The notes under the pieces: generated by a model | What the model was told of the DNA's origin: nothing | Databases searched by the model: none | The model's input: only the letters and a program-made list of their open reading frames with translations | DNA from: Kytococcus schroeteri | GTDB lineage: Bacteria > Actinomycetota > Actinomycetes > Actinomycetales > Dermatophilaceae | NCBI RefSeq assembly: GCF_042433515.1 | Contig: NZ_JBHLVH010000011.1 | Span: 1-64,000 of the forward strand | Direction of reading: 5' to 3' | DNA: 64,000 nt | Shown: positions 50,050-58,952 of the stretch, in pieces | Layout of the letters: each line of letters starts with the position of its first letter | How positions within the stretch are numbered: position 1 is the first letter of the stretch | Translations under genes and position numbers: made by a program

Positions 50050-51113
50050 CCACCCGCACGCTCACCACGGCGGCGCTCGTCGCCGTCATCGGCCTCGGCG
50101 CCGCCGGCTGCTCCGGCCCGTCCGGCGCGGATTCCGGCGCCGGCGCGTCCTCGGCCTCGTCCGAGACGGTGACCGTGACCAACTGCGGCCAGGAGGTCAC
50201 CTTCCCGTCCCCGGTCCAACGCATGCTCGTCAACGACTCCAACATGATCGCCACCACCCTGGCGGTCGGGGCGGCCGACCAGATCGTGGCGGTGACCGGC
50301 CTGGAGAAGGACAAGGCGGTCCTCGAGGAGGTCTACGGGGCGGAGGAGGTCGCCGGGCTCAAGGAGCTCGGTGAGGTCGGCATCGGCCTCGAGCCCATCC
50401 TCGCCCAGCGGCCCGACATGGTGTTCGCCGGCTACAACTACGGCTTCGGCGAGGGGCGCAACCTGATGCCCGACGACCTCGCCCAGCGCGGCATCGCGCC
50501 CTACGTGCTCACCGAGAGCTGTCGCCGTTCCCCCGACAAGGAGGAGCGCGGCGAGATGGACCCCTGGAAGGCGTTGGCCGCCGACCTGACCAACATCGGC
50601 ACGGTGACCGGCCACGAGGACCGGGCGAAGGAGGTCCAGGCGGACATCGACACCCGTCTGGCCAAGCTCCGCAAGGCCCCCCAGGCGCAGCGGAAGCCGG
50701 TGGTGTTCCTCTTCGACAGCGGCACCGACGCCCCCTTCTCCAGCGGCGTGTACGGCGGACCCCAGGGCATCATCGAGGCCGCCGGGGCCACCAACCTGGC
50801 CGAGGACGTCAAGGACACCTGGACGGCCATCTCGTGGGAGAAGGTCGCGGCCGGCAAGCCGGACTACATCGCGATCGTCGACTACCCCGGGGAGAGCGTC
50901 GCCGACAAGGTCCGCACCCTGCGCACCAACCCCGCCACCAAGGACTTGCCCGCGGTGAAGCAGGGGCGCATCGTCGCCCTGCCCTACGTGGCGTGGACGA
51001 GCAGCCCACTCAACATCGATGCGGCCGAGTCCCTCCGGAAGGCCCTCGAGGAGGCCGACCTCGTGCCGGCCAGCGGCATCACGCCCACCCACGACCTGCG
51101 CGTCCACCCCTGA
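50046..51113 (+). CDS. btuF: ABC transporter substrate-binding lipoprotein (BtuF-like)
   Basis: 355 residues: lipoprotein signal ALVAVIGLGAAGC, then a class III (FecB/BtuF) binding protein with two alpha/beta lobes (VQRMLVNDSNMIATTLAVGAADQIVAVTG; PDMVFAGYNYGFG; VVFLFDSGTDAPFSSG). GGAGGA precedes the ATG, which overlaps the ATPase stop. Captures the corrinoid outside the membrane. Confidence 0.9.
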
Positions 51114-51120
51114 GCCGGGT

Positions 51121-51157
51121 GCCTCCTGGCGGGCACTGTTCCAGCCCGCCGGGAGGC
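51121..51157. terminator. Terminator of the btu operon
   Basis: GCCTCCTGGCGGGC (51121-51134) pairs with GCCCGCCGGGAGGC (51144-51157), one wobble, 9-nt loop. Confidence 0.85.
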
Positions 51158-51240
51158 CCCGTCATGGCCCGACCATGGCAGACCGGGCAAGAACGAATCG
51201 GCCCCGGCCGCGGATTCCGCTGGCCAGAGCCGATTTCGTG

Positions 51241-51317
<77 letters not shown>

Positions 51318-51352
51318 AAGGCCTGCCGCCCTCATCGGGCAACCCCGGCATC

Positions 51353-51817
51353 CTACATCATGTGCGGGGTGAGTTCAGAATCCTCCACCAGCCGCCGCAC
51401 GTGACCCGCCGGGACCGGCGCCGCCAACCCCACCACGGTGAGCGCCAGCCCGCCCAGCATGAGCCCCACCGGCCAGGCGGTGTCGGCCGGGTCGGTGATG
51501 GTCTGGCTCGTGCCGTCCGCGAAGTCGCAGGTCAGCGAGACGGGCAGCAGCGTGCGCTCCACACGCAGCGGCTCGGCCGCCTCCACGGACTGCCCGCGCA
51601 GGCTGGCGCACGCCTCGTAGGCGTCCACGGGGCCGAAGACGTTGACGATGAGCACCACCAGCCCCGCCAGCACCAGCAGCGGCGCCAGCCCGAGCGCCGC
51701 CAACCGCAGCGCGCCGCGCCAGCCCGAGCGCAGCTCGTCGGCATCGGGGGCGCTGGGAAACCGGCGCGAGGGCTTGCTGGCCGGCGGCTGCGCCACCACC
51801 AGCCGGGTGGAGCTCAC
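51353..51817 (-). CDS. Two-helix membrane protein downstream of recR
   Basis: 154 residues: basic/polar N-terminus, helix ALRLAALGLAPLLVLAGLVVLIVNVFG, a ~50-residue outer loop with two cysteines (YEACASLRGQ and VSLTCDFADG), helix WPVGLMLGGLALTVVGLAAPV. No family recognised. GTG start overlaps the recR stop by 4 bp. Confidence 0.7.
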   Translation of the reverse strand: MSSTRLVVAQPPASKPSRRFPSAPDADELRSGWRGALRLAALGLAPLLVLAGLVVLIVNVFGPVDAYEACASLRGQSVEAAEPLRVERTLLPVSLTCDFADGTSQTITDPADTAWPVGLMLGGLALTVVGLAAPVPAGHVRRLVEDSELTPHMM

Positions 51818-52428
51818 GCCGACCCCCCGGGCCGGGCGACCACCCGTCGCCCCTCGAAGGCACGCCCCAGGGTCACCTCGTCGGCGTACTCCAGGTCGCC
51901 GCCCACCGGCAGTCCGGAGGCCAGGCGGCTCACCTTGACGTCCAGCACCTGCAGCAGGCGCGAGATGTACGTGGCCGTCGCCTCGCCCTCCATGTTGGGG
52001 TCCGTGGCGATGATCACCTCGGTCACCTCGCCGTCCCCCAGCCTCTGCATGAGCTGGGCGATGCGCAGGTCGTCCGGGCCGATGCCGTCCAGCGGGCTGA
52101 TGGCCCCGCCGAGCACGTGGTACCGGCCCCGGAACTCGCGCGTGCGCTCGATGGCCTGCACGTCCCGCGGCTCCTCCACCACGCAGATGGCCGTGCCGTC
52201 GCGCTGCGGGTCCAGGCAGATGCGGCACTCCTCGGCCTCGGCGACGTTGCCGCACGTGGCGCAGAAGCGCACCTTCTCCTTGACCACCTGCAGGGCCGTG
52301 GCCAGCCGCTGCACGTCCTCGGGGTCGGCGGCCAGCACGTGGAAGGCGATGCGCTGGGCACTCTTGGGACCCACCCCGGGGAGGCGGTTGAGCTCGTCGA
52401 TCAGGTCCTGGACCGCGCCTTCGTACAC
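51814..52428 (-). CDS. recR: Recombination mediator RecR
   Basis: 204 residues: HhH RLPGVGPKSAQRIAFHVL, zinc site C-x2-C...C-x2-C (CATCGNVAEAEECRIC), Toprim VVEEPRDVQAIERT, and the C-terminal ASGLPVGGDLEYADEVTLGRAFEGR. Works with RecO/RecF in gap repair. GTG start; 10 bp downstream of dnaX, the classical pair. Confidence 0.97.
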   Translation of the reverse strand: MYEGAVQDLIDELNRLPGVGPKSAQRIAFHVLAADPEDVQRLATALQVVKEKVRFCATCGNVAEAEECRICLDPQRDGTAICVVEEPRDVQAIERTREFRGRYHVLGGAISPLDGIGPDDLRIAQLMQRLGDGEVTEVIIATDPNMEGEATATYISRLLQVLDVKVSRLASGLPVGGDLEYADEVTLGRAFEGRRVVARPGGSA

Positions 52429-52438
52429 AGGCCGAACC

Positions 52439-54628
52439 CTATGCCTGGTCCGTGTGTTCCTCGATCACGGTTCCACCGAGGATCTTCTCGATGGCGGCCG
52501 TGCCGATGACGCCCACGGACTCCACGGTCTCGTCGTCCAGGTCGGGCGTGAAGTCGTCCTCCGGCGGCGGCTCGTCCTCGGGCGGGGGCTCGTCGCCACC
52601 CACCGGCCCGGGGGGCGTCGGCGCACCGCCCTCCCTCGATGCCGGGGGCCCGGCCTGGTTGCCCGGCCCGCCACTGCCCGATGCGGTGGGCCCGCCACCG
52701 GGTGCCGAGGGGGCCACCTGCGGGGCCGGGGCGTCCGCCGTGGCCCAGTCCGGGGCGGCGTCGCTGCGCTGCCCCCACTCGGGGGAACCCACCGGCCCCG
52801 CGGCACCGCCGGATCGACCCGCCGGACCGCCGGTGAAGCCACCCCCGCCGCCGGGGGCCACCTGGGCCGCCACGGACGGCGCGGACGGAGCGGCAGGTCC
52901 CCCCATCGGGCCGGGGGCACCGGCGCCCGGGCCACCGGCGGCACCGGGACCACCCGCAGCACCCCGGCCGCCGACCACGCAGCGGACCCGCGGGGTGAAC
53001 CCGAGCGCCTCCTGCACGGCCGCCGCCACGCGCTGGGCGTTGTCGCCGCGGTTGAAGCGCTCGGCGATCGGCGGCACCTCGGTGCTCAGCGTGAGGCCCT
53101 CGGCGCTCAGCTCGGCCACCTGCATGGACTGCGACACCATCGCCCAGGTCACGCGACTGATGCCCTTGAGGCGGTCCAGCACCTGCGGCCACTCGTGGCG
53201 CAGCGTCTCCACCGGCACCGGGGCGACACCGGGGGCGTCGCCTCTCGCTGCCGCCGGCTCCTGTGCCGCCGACGCCCCCACCGTTGAGTCGTCGCTCGTC
53301 GGGGTCGACGGACGCTCCTGACCCCCAGAAGCGACGACTCGTTGCACCGGTGCCCCCTGGGCCGGTGCCCCCTGGGCCGGTGCCCCCTGGGCCGGTGCCC
53401 CCTGCACCGGTGCCCCCTGGGCCGGGGCACCCTGCTGCGAGGTCTGCTGAACCGGCGCCGCGTCGCCTCGGAAGGCCATCCACCGCTCCACCTTCTCCAG
53501 CCGCGCGGCGAACCCGCCCTCGCCCGCGGCCCGCGGCAGCAGCAGCCGCGCCATGATGATCTCCAGCTGCAGCCGCGGCGAGGTCGCCCCCGTCATCTCC
53601 GCCAGGCCGCGGAAGAGCACGTCCGAGGCCCGCGAGAGCTCGGCCGCCCCCAACCCGCTGGCCTGCTGGCGCAGCCGCTCCAGCTGGTCGTCCGGCACCC
53701 CGGGCAGCACCGCCTCGGTGCCGGTGGGCACGGCGTCCACGAGGATGAGGTCACGCATCCGCTCGGAGAGGTCCTCCACGAAACGGCGCGGGTCCTGCCC
53801 GGAGCCCACCACCCGCTCCACGGTGGTGAACAGCGACGCCCCGTCGCCGGCGGCGTAGGCGTCCACCACCCCGTCCAGCAGCTCGGTGTCGGTGAAGCCC
53901 AGCAGCGCCGTGGTGCCGGCCAGGGTGATGCCCTCGTCCCCGGACCCGGCGATGAGCTGGTCGAGCACCGACATCGAGTCACGCACCGACCCCCCGCCGG
54001 CGCGCACCACGTACGAGAGCACCCCCGGCTCCACGGCGATGCCCTCGCGCCCGCACACCTCGCCCAGGTACTCCTGCAGCACGGTGGGCGGCACCAGCCG
54101 GAAGGGGTAGTGGTGCGTGCGCGACCGGATGGTGCCGATGACCTTCTCCGGCTCCGTGGTGGCGAAGATGAAGAGCACGTGCTCCGGCGGCTCCTCCACG
54201 ATCTTGAGCAGCGCGTTGAAGCCCGCCGAGGTCACCATGTGCGCCTCGTCGATGATGTAGACCTTGTAGCGCGAGTTCGCCGGCCCGAAGGACGCCTTCT
54301 CACGCAGGTCGCGGGCGTCGTCCACGCCACCGTGGCTCGCCGCGTCGATCTCGATGACGTCCACCGAGCCCGCGCCGCCGGTGGCCAGGTCACGACAGGA
54401 CCGGCACTCGCCGCAGGGGGTGTCCGTGGGGCCCTTCTCGCAGTTGAGGCAGCGCGCCAGGATGCGGGCGCTCGTCGTCTTGCCGCAGCCGCGCGGACCG
54501 GAGAACAGGTAGGCGTGGTTGACCCGCCCGGTGGCCAGGGCCCGCTGCAGCGGGACGGTCACGTGCTCCTGACCCACCACCTCGGCGAAGGTCTGCGGGC
54601 GGTAGCGGCGGTACAGGGCGGTGCTCAC
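52439..54628 (-). CDS. dnaX: DNA polymerase III subunit gamma/tau
   Basis: 729 residues from GTG 54628 (MSTALYRRYRPQTFAEVVGQ). AAA+ clamp-loader core: Walker A SGPRGCGKTTSARI, zinc site CLNCEKGPTDTPCGECRSC, Walker B YIIDEAHM, sensor 1 IFATTEPEKV, SRC-like SRTHHY. The linker after residue ~390 includes 15-bp tandem repeats (GAPAQ pentapeptides) and Gly/Pro-rich segments, then an acidic tail (EPPPEDEPPPEDD). No slippery site for gamma/tau switching is seen. Confidence 0.96.
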   Translation of the reverse strand: MSTALYRRYRPQTFAEVVGQEHVTVPLQRALATGRVNHAYLFSGPRGCGKTTSARILARCLNCEKGPTDTPCGECRSCRDLATGGAGSVDVIEIDAASHGGVDDARDLREKASFGPANSRYKVYIIDEAHMVTSAGFNALLKIVEEPPEHVLFIFATTEPEKVIGTIRSRTHHYPFRLVPPTVLQEYLGEVCGREGIAVEPGVLSYVVRAGGGSVRDSMSVLDQLIAGSGDEGITLAGTTALLGFTDTELLDGVVDAYAAGDGASLFTTVERVVGSGQDPRRFVEDLSERMRDLILVDAVPTGTEAVLPGVPDDQLERLRQQASGLGAAELSRASDVLFRGLAEMTGATSPRLQLEIIMARLLLPRAAGEGGFAARLEKVERWMAFRGDAAPVQQTSQQGAPAQGAPVQGAPAQGAPAQGAPAQGAPVQRVVASGGQERPSTPTSDDSTVGASAAQEPAAARGDAPGVAPVPVETLRHEWPQVLDRLKGISRVTWAMVSQSMQVAELSAEGLTLSTEVPPIAERFNRGDNAQRVAAAVQEALGFTPRVRCVVGGRGAAGGPGAAGGPGAGAPGPMGGPAAPSAPSVAAQVAPGGGGGFTGGPAGRSGGAAGPVGSPEWGQRSDAAPDWATADAPAPQVAPSAPGGGPTASGSGGPGNQAGPPASREGGAPTPPGPVGGDEPPPEDEPPPEDDFTPDLDDETVESVGVIGTAAIEKILGGTVIEEHTDQA
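53345..53432. repeat. 15-bp tandem repeat inside dnaX
   Basis: About six copies of CCGGTGCCCCCTGGG, encoding GAPAQ/GAPVQ pentapeptides in the flexible linker. In-frame copy-number change would only lengthen or shorten the linker. Confidence 0.85.
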
Positions 54629-54717
54629 GCCCCAGACCCTAGCCGCGACCGGTGACAGTGAGGCCACCGCCGACCACAGGCCCGCACCCCTGCCGGCGCA
54701 CGCACCCCCGGGACGCA

Positions 54718-54810
54718 AAGGACCTCCCACGCACCTGGAAGAGCTCTCCTACCCTTGCTGCATTCCTGCCCTGGGGGAGTTCGGAGAGGTACCACCGCGT
54801 GGGAGGCCGC
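54718..54810 (-). ncRNA. ffs: Signal recognition particle RNA (small bacterial type)
   Basis: Reverse strand contains the SRP core CAGGGCAGGAATGCAGCAAG with GGTAGGAGAGCTCTT after it, and outer arms CCTCCCACGC / GCGTGGGAGG that close a long hairpin. -10 box TAGACT (54821-54816) fits a start near 54809. The Ffh-binding internal loop reads GGAATGCAGCAAGG. Between dnaX and tRNA-Ser, its usual place in Actinobacteria. Confidence 0.9.
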
Positions 54811-54950
54811 TGCACAGTCTACGCGACACCCTCCGGCAACCCGACCCGGTGGCCCACAGCCCGGGGCTGCCCCGCCACGGGGCCGTGCCGGACGACGCGC
54901 CGCGACACCGGGATTTCACTCCCGCTTCACCGACGTGTACCATCTCCGGC

Positions 54951-55035
54951 GGAGGATTCGCATAGCGGCCTAGTGCGCACGATTGGAAATCGTGTTGGGA
55001 TAAAACCCTCGGGGGTTCAAATCCCCCATCCTCCG
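54951..55035 (+). tRNA. tRNA-Ser (GGA)
   Basis: Acceptor GGAGGAT/ATCCTCC, anticodon stem CACGA/TCGTG with loop TTGGAAA (GGA), long variable arm, T arm GGGGGTTCAAATCCCCC. CCA is not encoded. Confidence 0.95.
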
Positions 55036-55040
55036 CCGAT

Positions 55041-55072
55041 CGAAGGCCCCCCTCGCACGAGGGGGGCCTTCG
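55041..55072. terminator. Terminator of tRNA-Ser
   Basis: 15-bp perfect stem CGAAGGCCCCCCTCG / CGAGGGGGGCCTTCG with a 2-nt loop. Confidence 0.85.
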
Positions 55073-55163
55073 TCACGTCCGGCGCGGATCGGCTCCCGGC
55101 CCCCTCCCGTGTGAGACATTCGGACCCCGCCCACCGGGCCCACCCTCTCGGGGAAGGAACGCC

Positions 55164-55964
55164 GTGCACCACGCCCGCCTGGCCGCCACCACGACCGCCG
55201 TCCTGCTGGCCGCCACCACCCTGAGCGCCTGCGGCAGCCTCGGCCACGAGGCGAAGTACCCGCAGGACCCCGTCCCCGGCCACTGCGACGACTGGGGTGA
55301 GCTGCACTCCCCCGACCGCGCCACGGTGCAGGTCAGCGTGCTCAACAACGGCGCCGGTGCCGGTGCGGCCGCCACGGCGGCCCGCGAGTTCGAGGCGCGC
55401 GGCTTCACGGTGCTCACCACCGGCAACGAGTCCGACGACGCCCCCCGCGACGCGACGGTGGTGCGCTACGGCCCGATGGGGCTCACCGCGGCCCGCACGG
55501 TGGCCCAGCAGATCGAGGGCGCCCGCATGCTGCGCGACGAGCGCCGCAACCCGTCGGTGGACGTGGTGCTGGGCAACTCCTTCGAGCAGCTGGCCCGCCA
55601 GCCCGCCGCGACGCCGGACCAGGTGCGCATGAACGTCTTCAACACCACCTCGGCCGTGGGGCGCGCCGGCGAGACCGCGCAGGCCATGCGCGACCGCGGC
55701 TTCACCGTGGACAAGGTCGGCAACGACCCGGAGAAGAAGTGGTACCCGGACGACACCGCGATCATCCGCCACGGCGCGGCCAGCGAGCCGATGGCCCGCA
55801 CGGTGGCCGCCCAGGTGCCCGGCGCCCGCCTCAGCGACGACGGCCGCACCGACCGCACGGTCGACCTCGTGCTCGGCGCGAAGTTCGAGACGGTGAACGA
55901 GGACTACACCGAGCCGGAGGCCGTGCCCGAGGCGAAGGAGGGCGGCCGCATCGGCTGCGAGTGA
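55164..55964 (+). CDS. Lipoprotein with two LytR_C domains
   Basis: 266 residues. Signal ATTTAVLLAATTLSAC with lipobox LSAC; then two repeats of the LytR C-terminal-like domain: TVQVSVLNNGAGAGAAATAARE (residues ~52-135) and VRMNVFNTTSAVGRAGETAQAM (~152-240), each with V-x-V-x-N-x-(A/G). Free LytR_C proteins sit in the envelope of Actinobacteria, function unclear. GTG start behind GGGGAAGGAA. Confidence 0.85.
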   Translation: MHHARLAATTTAVLLAATTLSACGSLGHEAKYPQDPVPGHCDDWGELHSPDRATVQVSVLNNGAGAGAAATAAREFEARGFTVLTTGNESDDAPRDATVVRYGPMGLTAARTVAQQIEGARMLRDERRNPSVDVVLGNSFEQLARQPAATPDQVRMNVFNTTSAVGRAGETAQAMRDRGFTVDKVGNDPEKKWYPDDTAIIRHGAASEPMARTVAAQVPGARLSDDGRTDRTVDLVLGAKFETVNEDYTEPEAVPEAKEGGRIGCE

Positions 55965-56280
55965 GGCACAGCGCCGGCGCGTCGCTGTCCTGCACGTCCC
56001 GCGGCGAGGCGGAGACCTCCATCGTGCCCATGAGCTTCTCGTAGGCCGACTCCGGGTCGAGCCGCTGGCCGTACCGCGCGCGCAGCGGCGAGGCGTCCAC
56101 CACCTCGTCCATGCGCGGCTGCCCGCACGGCGCCATGAGCGACTGCGGCGCCCGCAGGCGGGTGTGCGCCACGGGCGTGGGCACGCCGCTGTCGGAGAGC
56201 ACCGTCACCACCGCCTCGCCCGTGCCCAGCGGGCACGCCGGCGGGCGCCACCTCGCAGCGACAGTACAAGCCCCCCCCAC
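55965..56280 (-). pseudogene. Remnant of a HerA/DUF853-type ATPase gene
   Basis: On the reverse strand, from about 56250 to 55985, the frame reads GTGEAVVTVLSDSGVPTPVA, then HTRLRAPQSLMAPCG, DEVVDASPLRARYGQRLDPE and SAYEKLMGTMEVSA. This is the style of the C-terminal region of DUF853 helicase-like proteins (Rv2510c type), with the Walker-containing remainder absent. It has no start of its own and no proper C-terminus, and overlaps nothing else, so it is a decayed fragment filling the gap between two + strand genes. Confidence 0.55.
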
Positions 56281-56357
56281 CCACCGGGAGCGTCACAGGC
56301 GCCACGGCCCCGCGCGCCCGCGCCGGCGGGAGGCCCCGCGTCTGCCACAGTTGGCCC

Positions 56358-56897
56358 GTGCACGATGCCGAGATCCACGACCCCTACGACCCGCGGACCG
56401 GGTGGACCCGCCCCGCCCCGTCGCAGGAGCCCCCGCGCCGTCCGGAGCGCACGTGGTCCGACATCGCCTTCTGGAGCGTCCTGTCGGTGCTGGCCCTGGC
56501 CGGCATCTACGGGCTCTCGCTCGTGCTGGGCCTGTGGCCCGAGCCGGAGACCACCGCCGCCAACTGCCAGACCGACATCGACGCCCCGCGGGTGTACGTG
56601 GCCGACGCGGGAGCCGGCGACACCGCCGTGCGCCGCATCAGCGAGCAGCTGCGCAACCGGGGGGCCGTGGTCATCGGCACCGCGGAGTCCACCGGCACCC
56701 AGGGCGGCGCCACCCGCATCCTCAGCGGCCCCGACAGCAAGCCGGCCGCGGAGGCGCTCGCGGAGTGGTTCCCGAAGGCCAAGCAGGTCGACGACGCCCG
56801 CGACGGGTTCGTCGCCACCATCGCGCTGGGCCCCCACACCAGGACGGTCGAGTCGTCGGTGTCGGTCGGCCCGGCCACCCAGCCCTGCACCGACTGA
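56358..56897 (+). CDS. Membrane protein with LytR_C-like domain
   Basis: 179 residues: cytoplasmic N-terminus rich in Pro/Arg, one helix (IAFWSVLSVLALAGIYGLSLVLGLW), then an outer domain that resembles LytR_C (RVYVADAGAGDTAVRRISEQLRNRG). Related in style to the lipoprotein upstream. GTG start at 56358; ends 31 bp before the SRPBCC gene. Confidence 0.75.
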   Translation: MHDAEIHDPYDPRTGWTRPAPSQEPPRRPERTWSDIAFWSVLSVLALAGIYGLSLVLGLWPEPETTAANCQTDIDAPRVYVADAGAGDTAVRRISEQLRNRGAVVIGTAESTGTQGGATRILSGPDSKPAAEALAEWFPKAKQVDDARDGFVATIALGPHTRTVESSVSVGPATQPCTD

Positions 56898-56928
56898 CCG
56901 CCACCCCACCACCCACCGGGAGAACCCC

Positions 56929-57384
56929 GTGCGCCTGTCCGAGTCCGTCACCGTCCACGCCCCCCTGCACGAGGTGTTCGAGCGCCTCCGGGAACTCGAC
57001 CAGGCCCAGCAGCACGTCCAGGGCATCGAGTCCATCGAGGTCCTCCACGGCCCGGCCCGCATGGAGGTGGGCACCCGCTGGCGCGAGACCCGCCGCATGT
57101 GGGGCCAGGACGCCACCGAGGAGATGGAGGTGGTGGAGCTGGTGGAGGGCAGCCACTACGTCACCGAGGCCGTCCACGAGGGGATGCGGTACACCAGCGG
57201 GTTCCGGGTGACCCCCGTGGGCACCGGCCGCGGGGAGGCCACGCGCGTGACCATGGACTTCGCCGCCGAGGCGCTCACCCGCCGGTCGCGCGTGGCCGCG
57301 GCGATGATGCGCCCGATGGCGCGGGTGGTGGCCAAGGAGTGCCGCAAGGACCTGCTGGACGTCAAGGCCTCGTTCGAGGGCTGA
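56929..57384 (+). CDS. SRPBCC-fold (polyketide cyclase/START-like) protein
   Basis: 151 residues starting at GTG 56929 behind GGGAGA. SESVTVHAPLHEVFERLRELDQAQQ opens the fold and ECRKDLLDVKASFEG the closing long helix. Binds a hydrophobic ligand; substrate unknown. Confidence 0.88.
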   Translation: MRLSESVTVHAPLHEVFERLRELDQAQQHVQGIESIEVLHGPARMEVGTRWRETRRMWGQDATEEMEVVELVEGSHYVTEAVHEGMRYTSGFRVTPVGTGRGEATRVTMDFAAEALTRRSRVAAAMMRPMARVVAKECRKDLLDVKASFEG

Positions 57385-57430
57385 TCCCGCTGGGGCCGCG
57401 GCACCGGCTGCCCCTCCCACCCCGGACACA

Positions 57431-57466
57431 CGCGAGGGCGGCCCCGGCATCGGGGCCGCCCTCGCG
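57431..57466. terminator. Terminator after the SRPBCC gene
   Basis: Perfect 16-bp stem CGCGAGGGCGGCCCCG / CGGGGCCGCCCTCGCG, loop GCAT. Confidence 0.88.
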
Positions 57467-57473
57467 GTGAAAA

Positions 57474-57563
57474 TGGCGGTGACGGTGGGATTTGAACCCA
57501 CGAATGGCGTCAACCATTACTCGCTTTCGAGGCGAGCTCCTTCGGCCGCTCGGACACGTCACC
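57474..57563 (-). tRNA. tRNA-Ser (CGA)
   Basis: Acceptor GGTGACG/CGTCACC, anticodon stem CTCGC/GCGAG around CTCGAAA (CGA), long variable arm, T arm GTGGGTTCAAATCCCAC; 3' CCA encoded at 57474-57476. Confidence 0.94.
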
Positions 57564-57576
57564 GCCCGGTAGGGTA

Positions 57577-58056
57577 CTAGACCCTGCGCGTCACGAAAAA
57601 CTCACCCAGGGTTCGCCGGCAGTCCGCCTCCCGGACACCTGCGCGCACCTCGGCCCGGTGGAGGGCCGCGCGGTCACGCAGCACGTCCCAGACCGAGCCG
57701 CACGCGCCCGCCTTGTCGTCCCACGCCCCGAACACCACCAGCGGGATCCGCGCCTGCCCGATGGCCCCGGCACACATGAGGCAGGGCTCCAGCGTCACCG
57801 CGAGGGCACAGTCCTGCAGGCGCCACCCACCCCGCGCCCGGGCGGCCTGGCGCATCGCCACCACCTCGGCGTGGGCCAGCGGGTCCCCCTCGGCCTCGCG
57901 CCGGTTCCACCCCCGCCCCAGCACCTGCCCGTCCGGCCCGATGACGACGGCCCCCACCGGCACGTCCCCGCTGGCCAGGGCGTGCTCGCCGGCCTCGAGG
58001 GCCCATCCGACCCACTCCTCCTGGGTCGGCCGGTCGGGGTTGTGCACGGTGCTCAT
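57577..58056 (-). CDS. tadA: tRNA-specific adenosine deaminase
   Basis: 159 residues. Zinc/catalytic HAEVVAM and TLEPCLMCAGAI (PCxxC), with GDVPVGAVV and the C-terminal FFVTRR. Converts A34 of tRNA-Arg(ACG) to inosine; the cognate tRNA-Arg (ACG) is itself at 62869. Not to be confused with the pilus tadA. Divergent from upp with 17 bp between. Confidence 0.95.
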   Translation of the reverse strand: MSTVHNPDRPTQEEWVGWALEAGEHALASGDVPVGAVVIGPDGQVLGRGWNRREAEGDPLAHAEVVAMRQAARARGGWRLQDCALAVTLEPCLMCAGAIGQARIPLVVFGAWDDKAGACGSVWDVLRDRAALHRAEVRAGVREADCRRTLGEFFVTRRV

Positions 58057-58073
58057 TGACGTAAGTTTTCCCC

Positions 58074-58712
58074 ATGCGCGTCCACGTCGCCGACCACCCG
58101 CTGATCGCCCACAAGCTCACCCGACTGCGTGACGACCGCACCGACTCGCCCACCTTCCGCCGCCTGGCCGACGAGCTGGTGACCCTGCTGGCCTACGAGG
58201 CCACCCGCGAGGTCCGCGTGCAGGAGTGCGAGGTCGTCACCCCCGTGGCCACCACCCGGGGCGTGGAGCTGGCCACCCCCAAGCCGCTCGTCGTGCCCAT
58301 CCTGCGCGCCGGCCTCGGCATGCTCGACGGCATGGTGCGCCTCCTGCCCACCGCGGAGGTGGGCTTCCTGGGCATGGTCCGCAACGAGGAGACGCTCGAG
58401 GCGCACACCTACGCCAACCGCCTGCCCGCCGACCTCGACCGCCGCCAGTGCTACGTGGTGGACCCGATGCTGGCCACCGGCGGCACGCTCGTGGACGCCG
58501 TCCGCTACCTGGTGGACCTCGGCGCCGACGACATCACCGCCATCGTGCTCATCGCGGCCCCGGAGGGCATCGCGCGCGTGGAGGAGGCTCTGGCCGACCT
58601 GCAGGTGCCAGTCACCCTGGTCACCGGCGCCATCGACGAGAGGCTCGACGAGAACGGCTACATCGTGCCCGGGCTCGGCGACGCCGGCGACCGCCTGTAC
58701 GGCGTGGTCTGA
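58074..58712 (+). CDS. upp: Uracil phosphoribosyltransferase
   Basis: 212 residues: RAGLGMLDGMVRLLPTAEVG, and the PRPP loop YVVDPMLATGGTLVDAVRYL; C-terminal NGYIVPGLGDAGDRLYG binds uracil. Salvages uracil to UMP. Starts at MRVHVADHPLI. Confidence 0.97.
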   Translation: MRVHVADHPLIAHKLTRLRDDRTDSPTFRRLADELVTLLAYEATREVRVQECEVVTPVATTRGVELATPKPLVVPILRAGLGMLDGMVRLLPTAEVGFLGMVRNEETLEAHTYANRLPADLDRRQCYVVDPMLATGGTLVDAVRYLVDLGADDITAIVLIAAPEGIARVEEALADLQVPVTLVTGAIDERLDENGYIVPGLGDAGDRLYGVV

Positions 58713-58772
58713 GGCCGCGAGGGTCGCCGTCTGGCACGATGCCGGGAGACCCCGCCGAGACGAAGAGGACCC

Positions 58773-58952
58773 ATGAGCGTGCAAGACCGATTCAAGAAGC
58801 TGCTGTGGTGGCTGCTCCTGCTCTTCATCGTCTACGCGATCTTCACCAGCCCGGACCGCACCGGCGACATCTTCCGGGCCATCGGCGACATCATCGTGCA
58901 GGCCTTCCGCAGCCTGGGCGACTTCTACAACAGCGTCCTGGATGGGAACTGA
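58773..58952 (+). CDS. 59-residue membrane protein upstream of the PH-domain gene
   Basis: ATG 58773 after GAAGAGGA. MSVQDRFKKLLWWLLLLFIV begins a single membrane helix (to AIFTSP), followed by an amphipathic segment with two D-I-(F/I)-x-A-(I/F) stretches (GDIFRAIGDIIVQAFRSLGD). Ends overlapping the next gene by 11 bp, so translationally coupled; function unknown, possibly a subunit of the PH-domain membrane protein. Confidence 0.7.
   Translation: MSVQDRFKKLLWWLLLLFIVYAIFTSPDRTGDIFRAIGDIIVQAFRSLGDFYNSVLDGN

Noticed and set aside
52451..53556. Open frames opposite the dnaX linker
   Set aside because: Pro/Gly-rich mirror of the GAPAQ repeats; no independent start or family.
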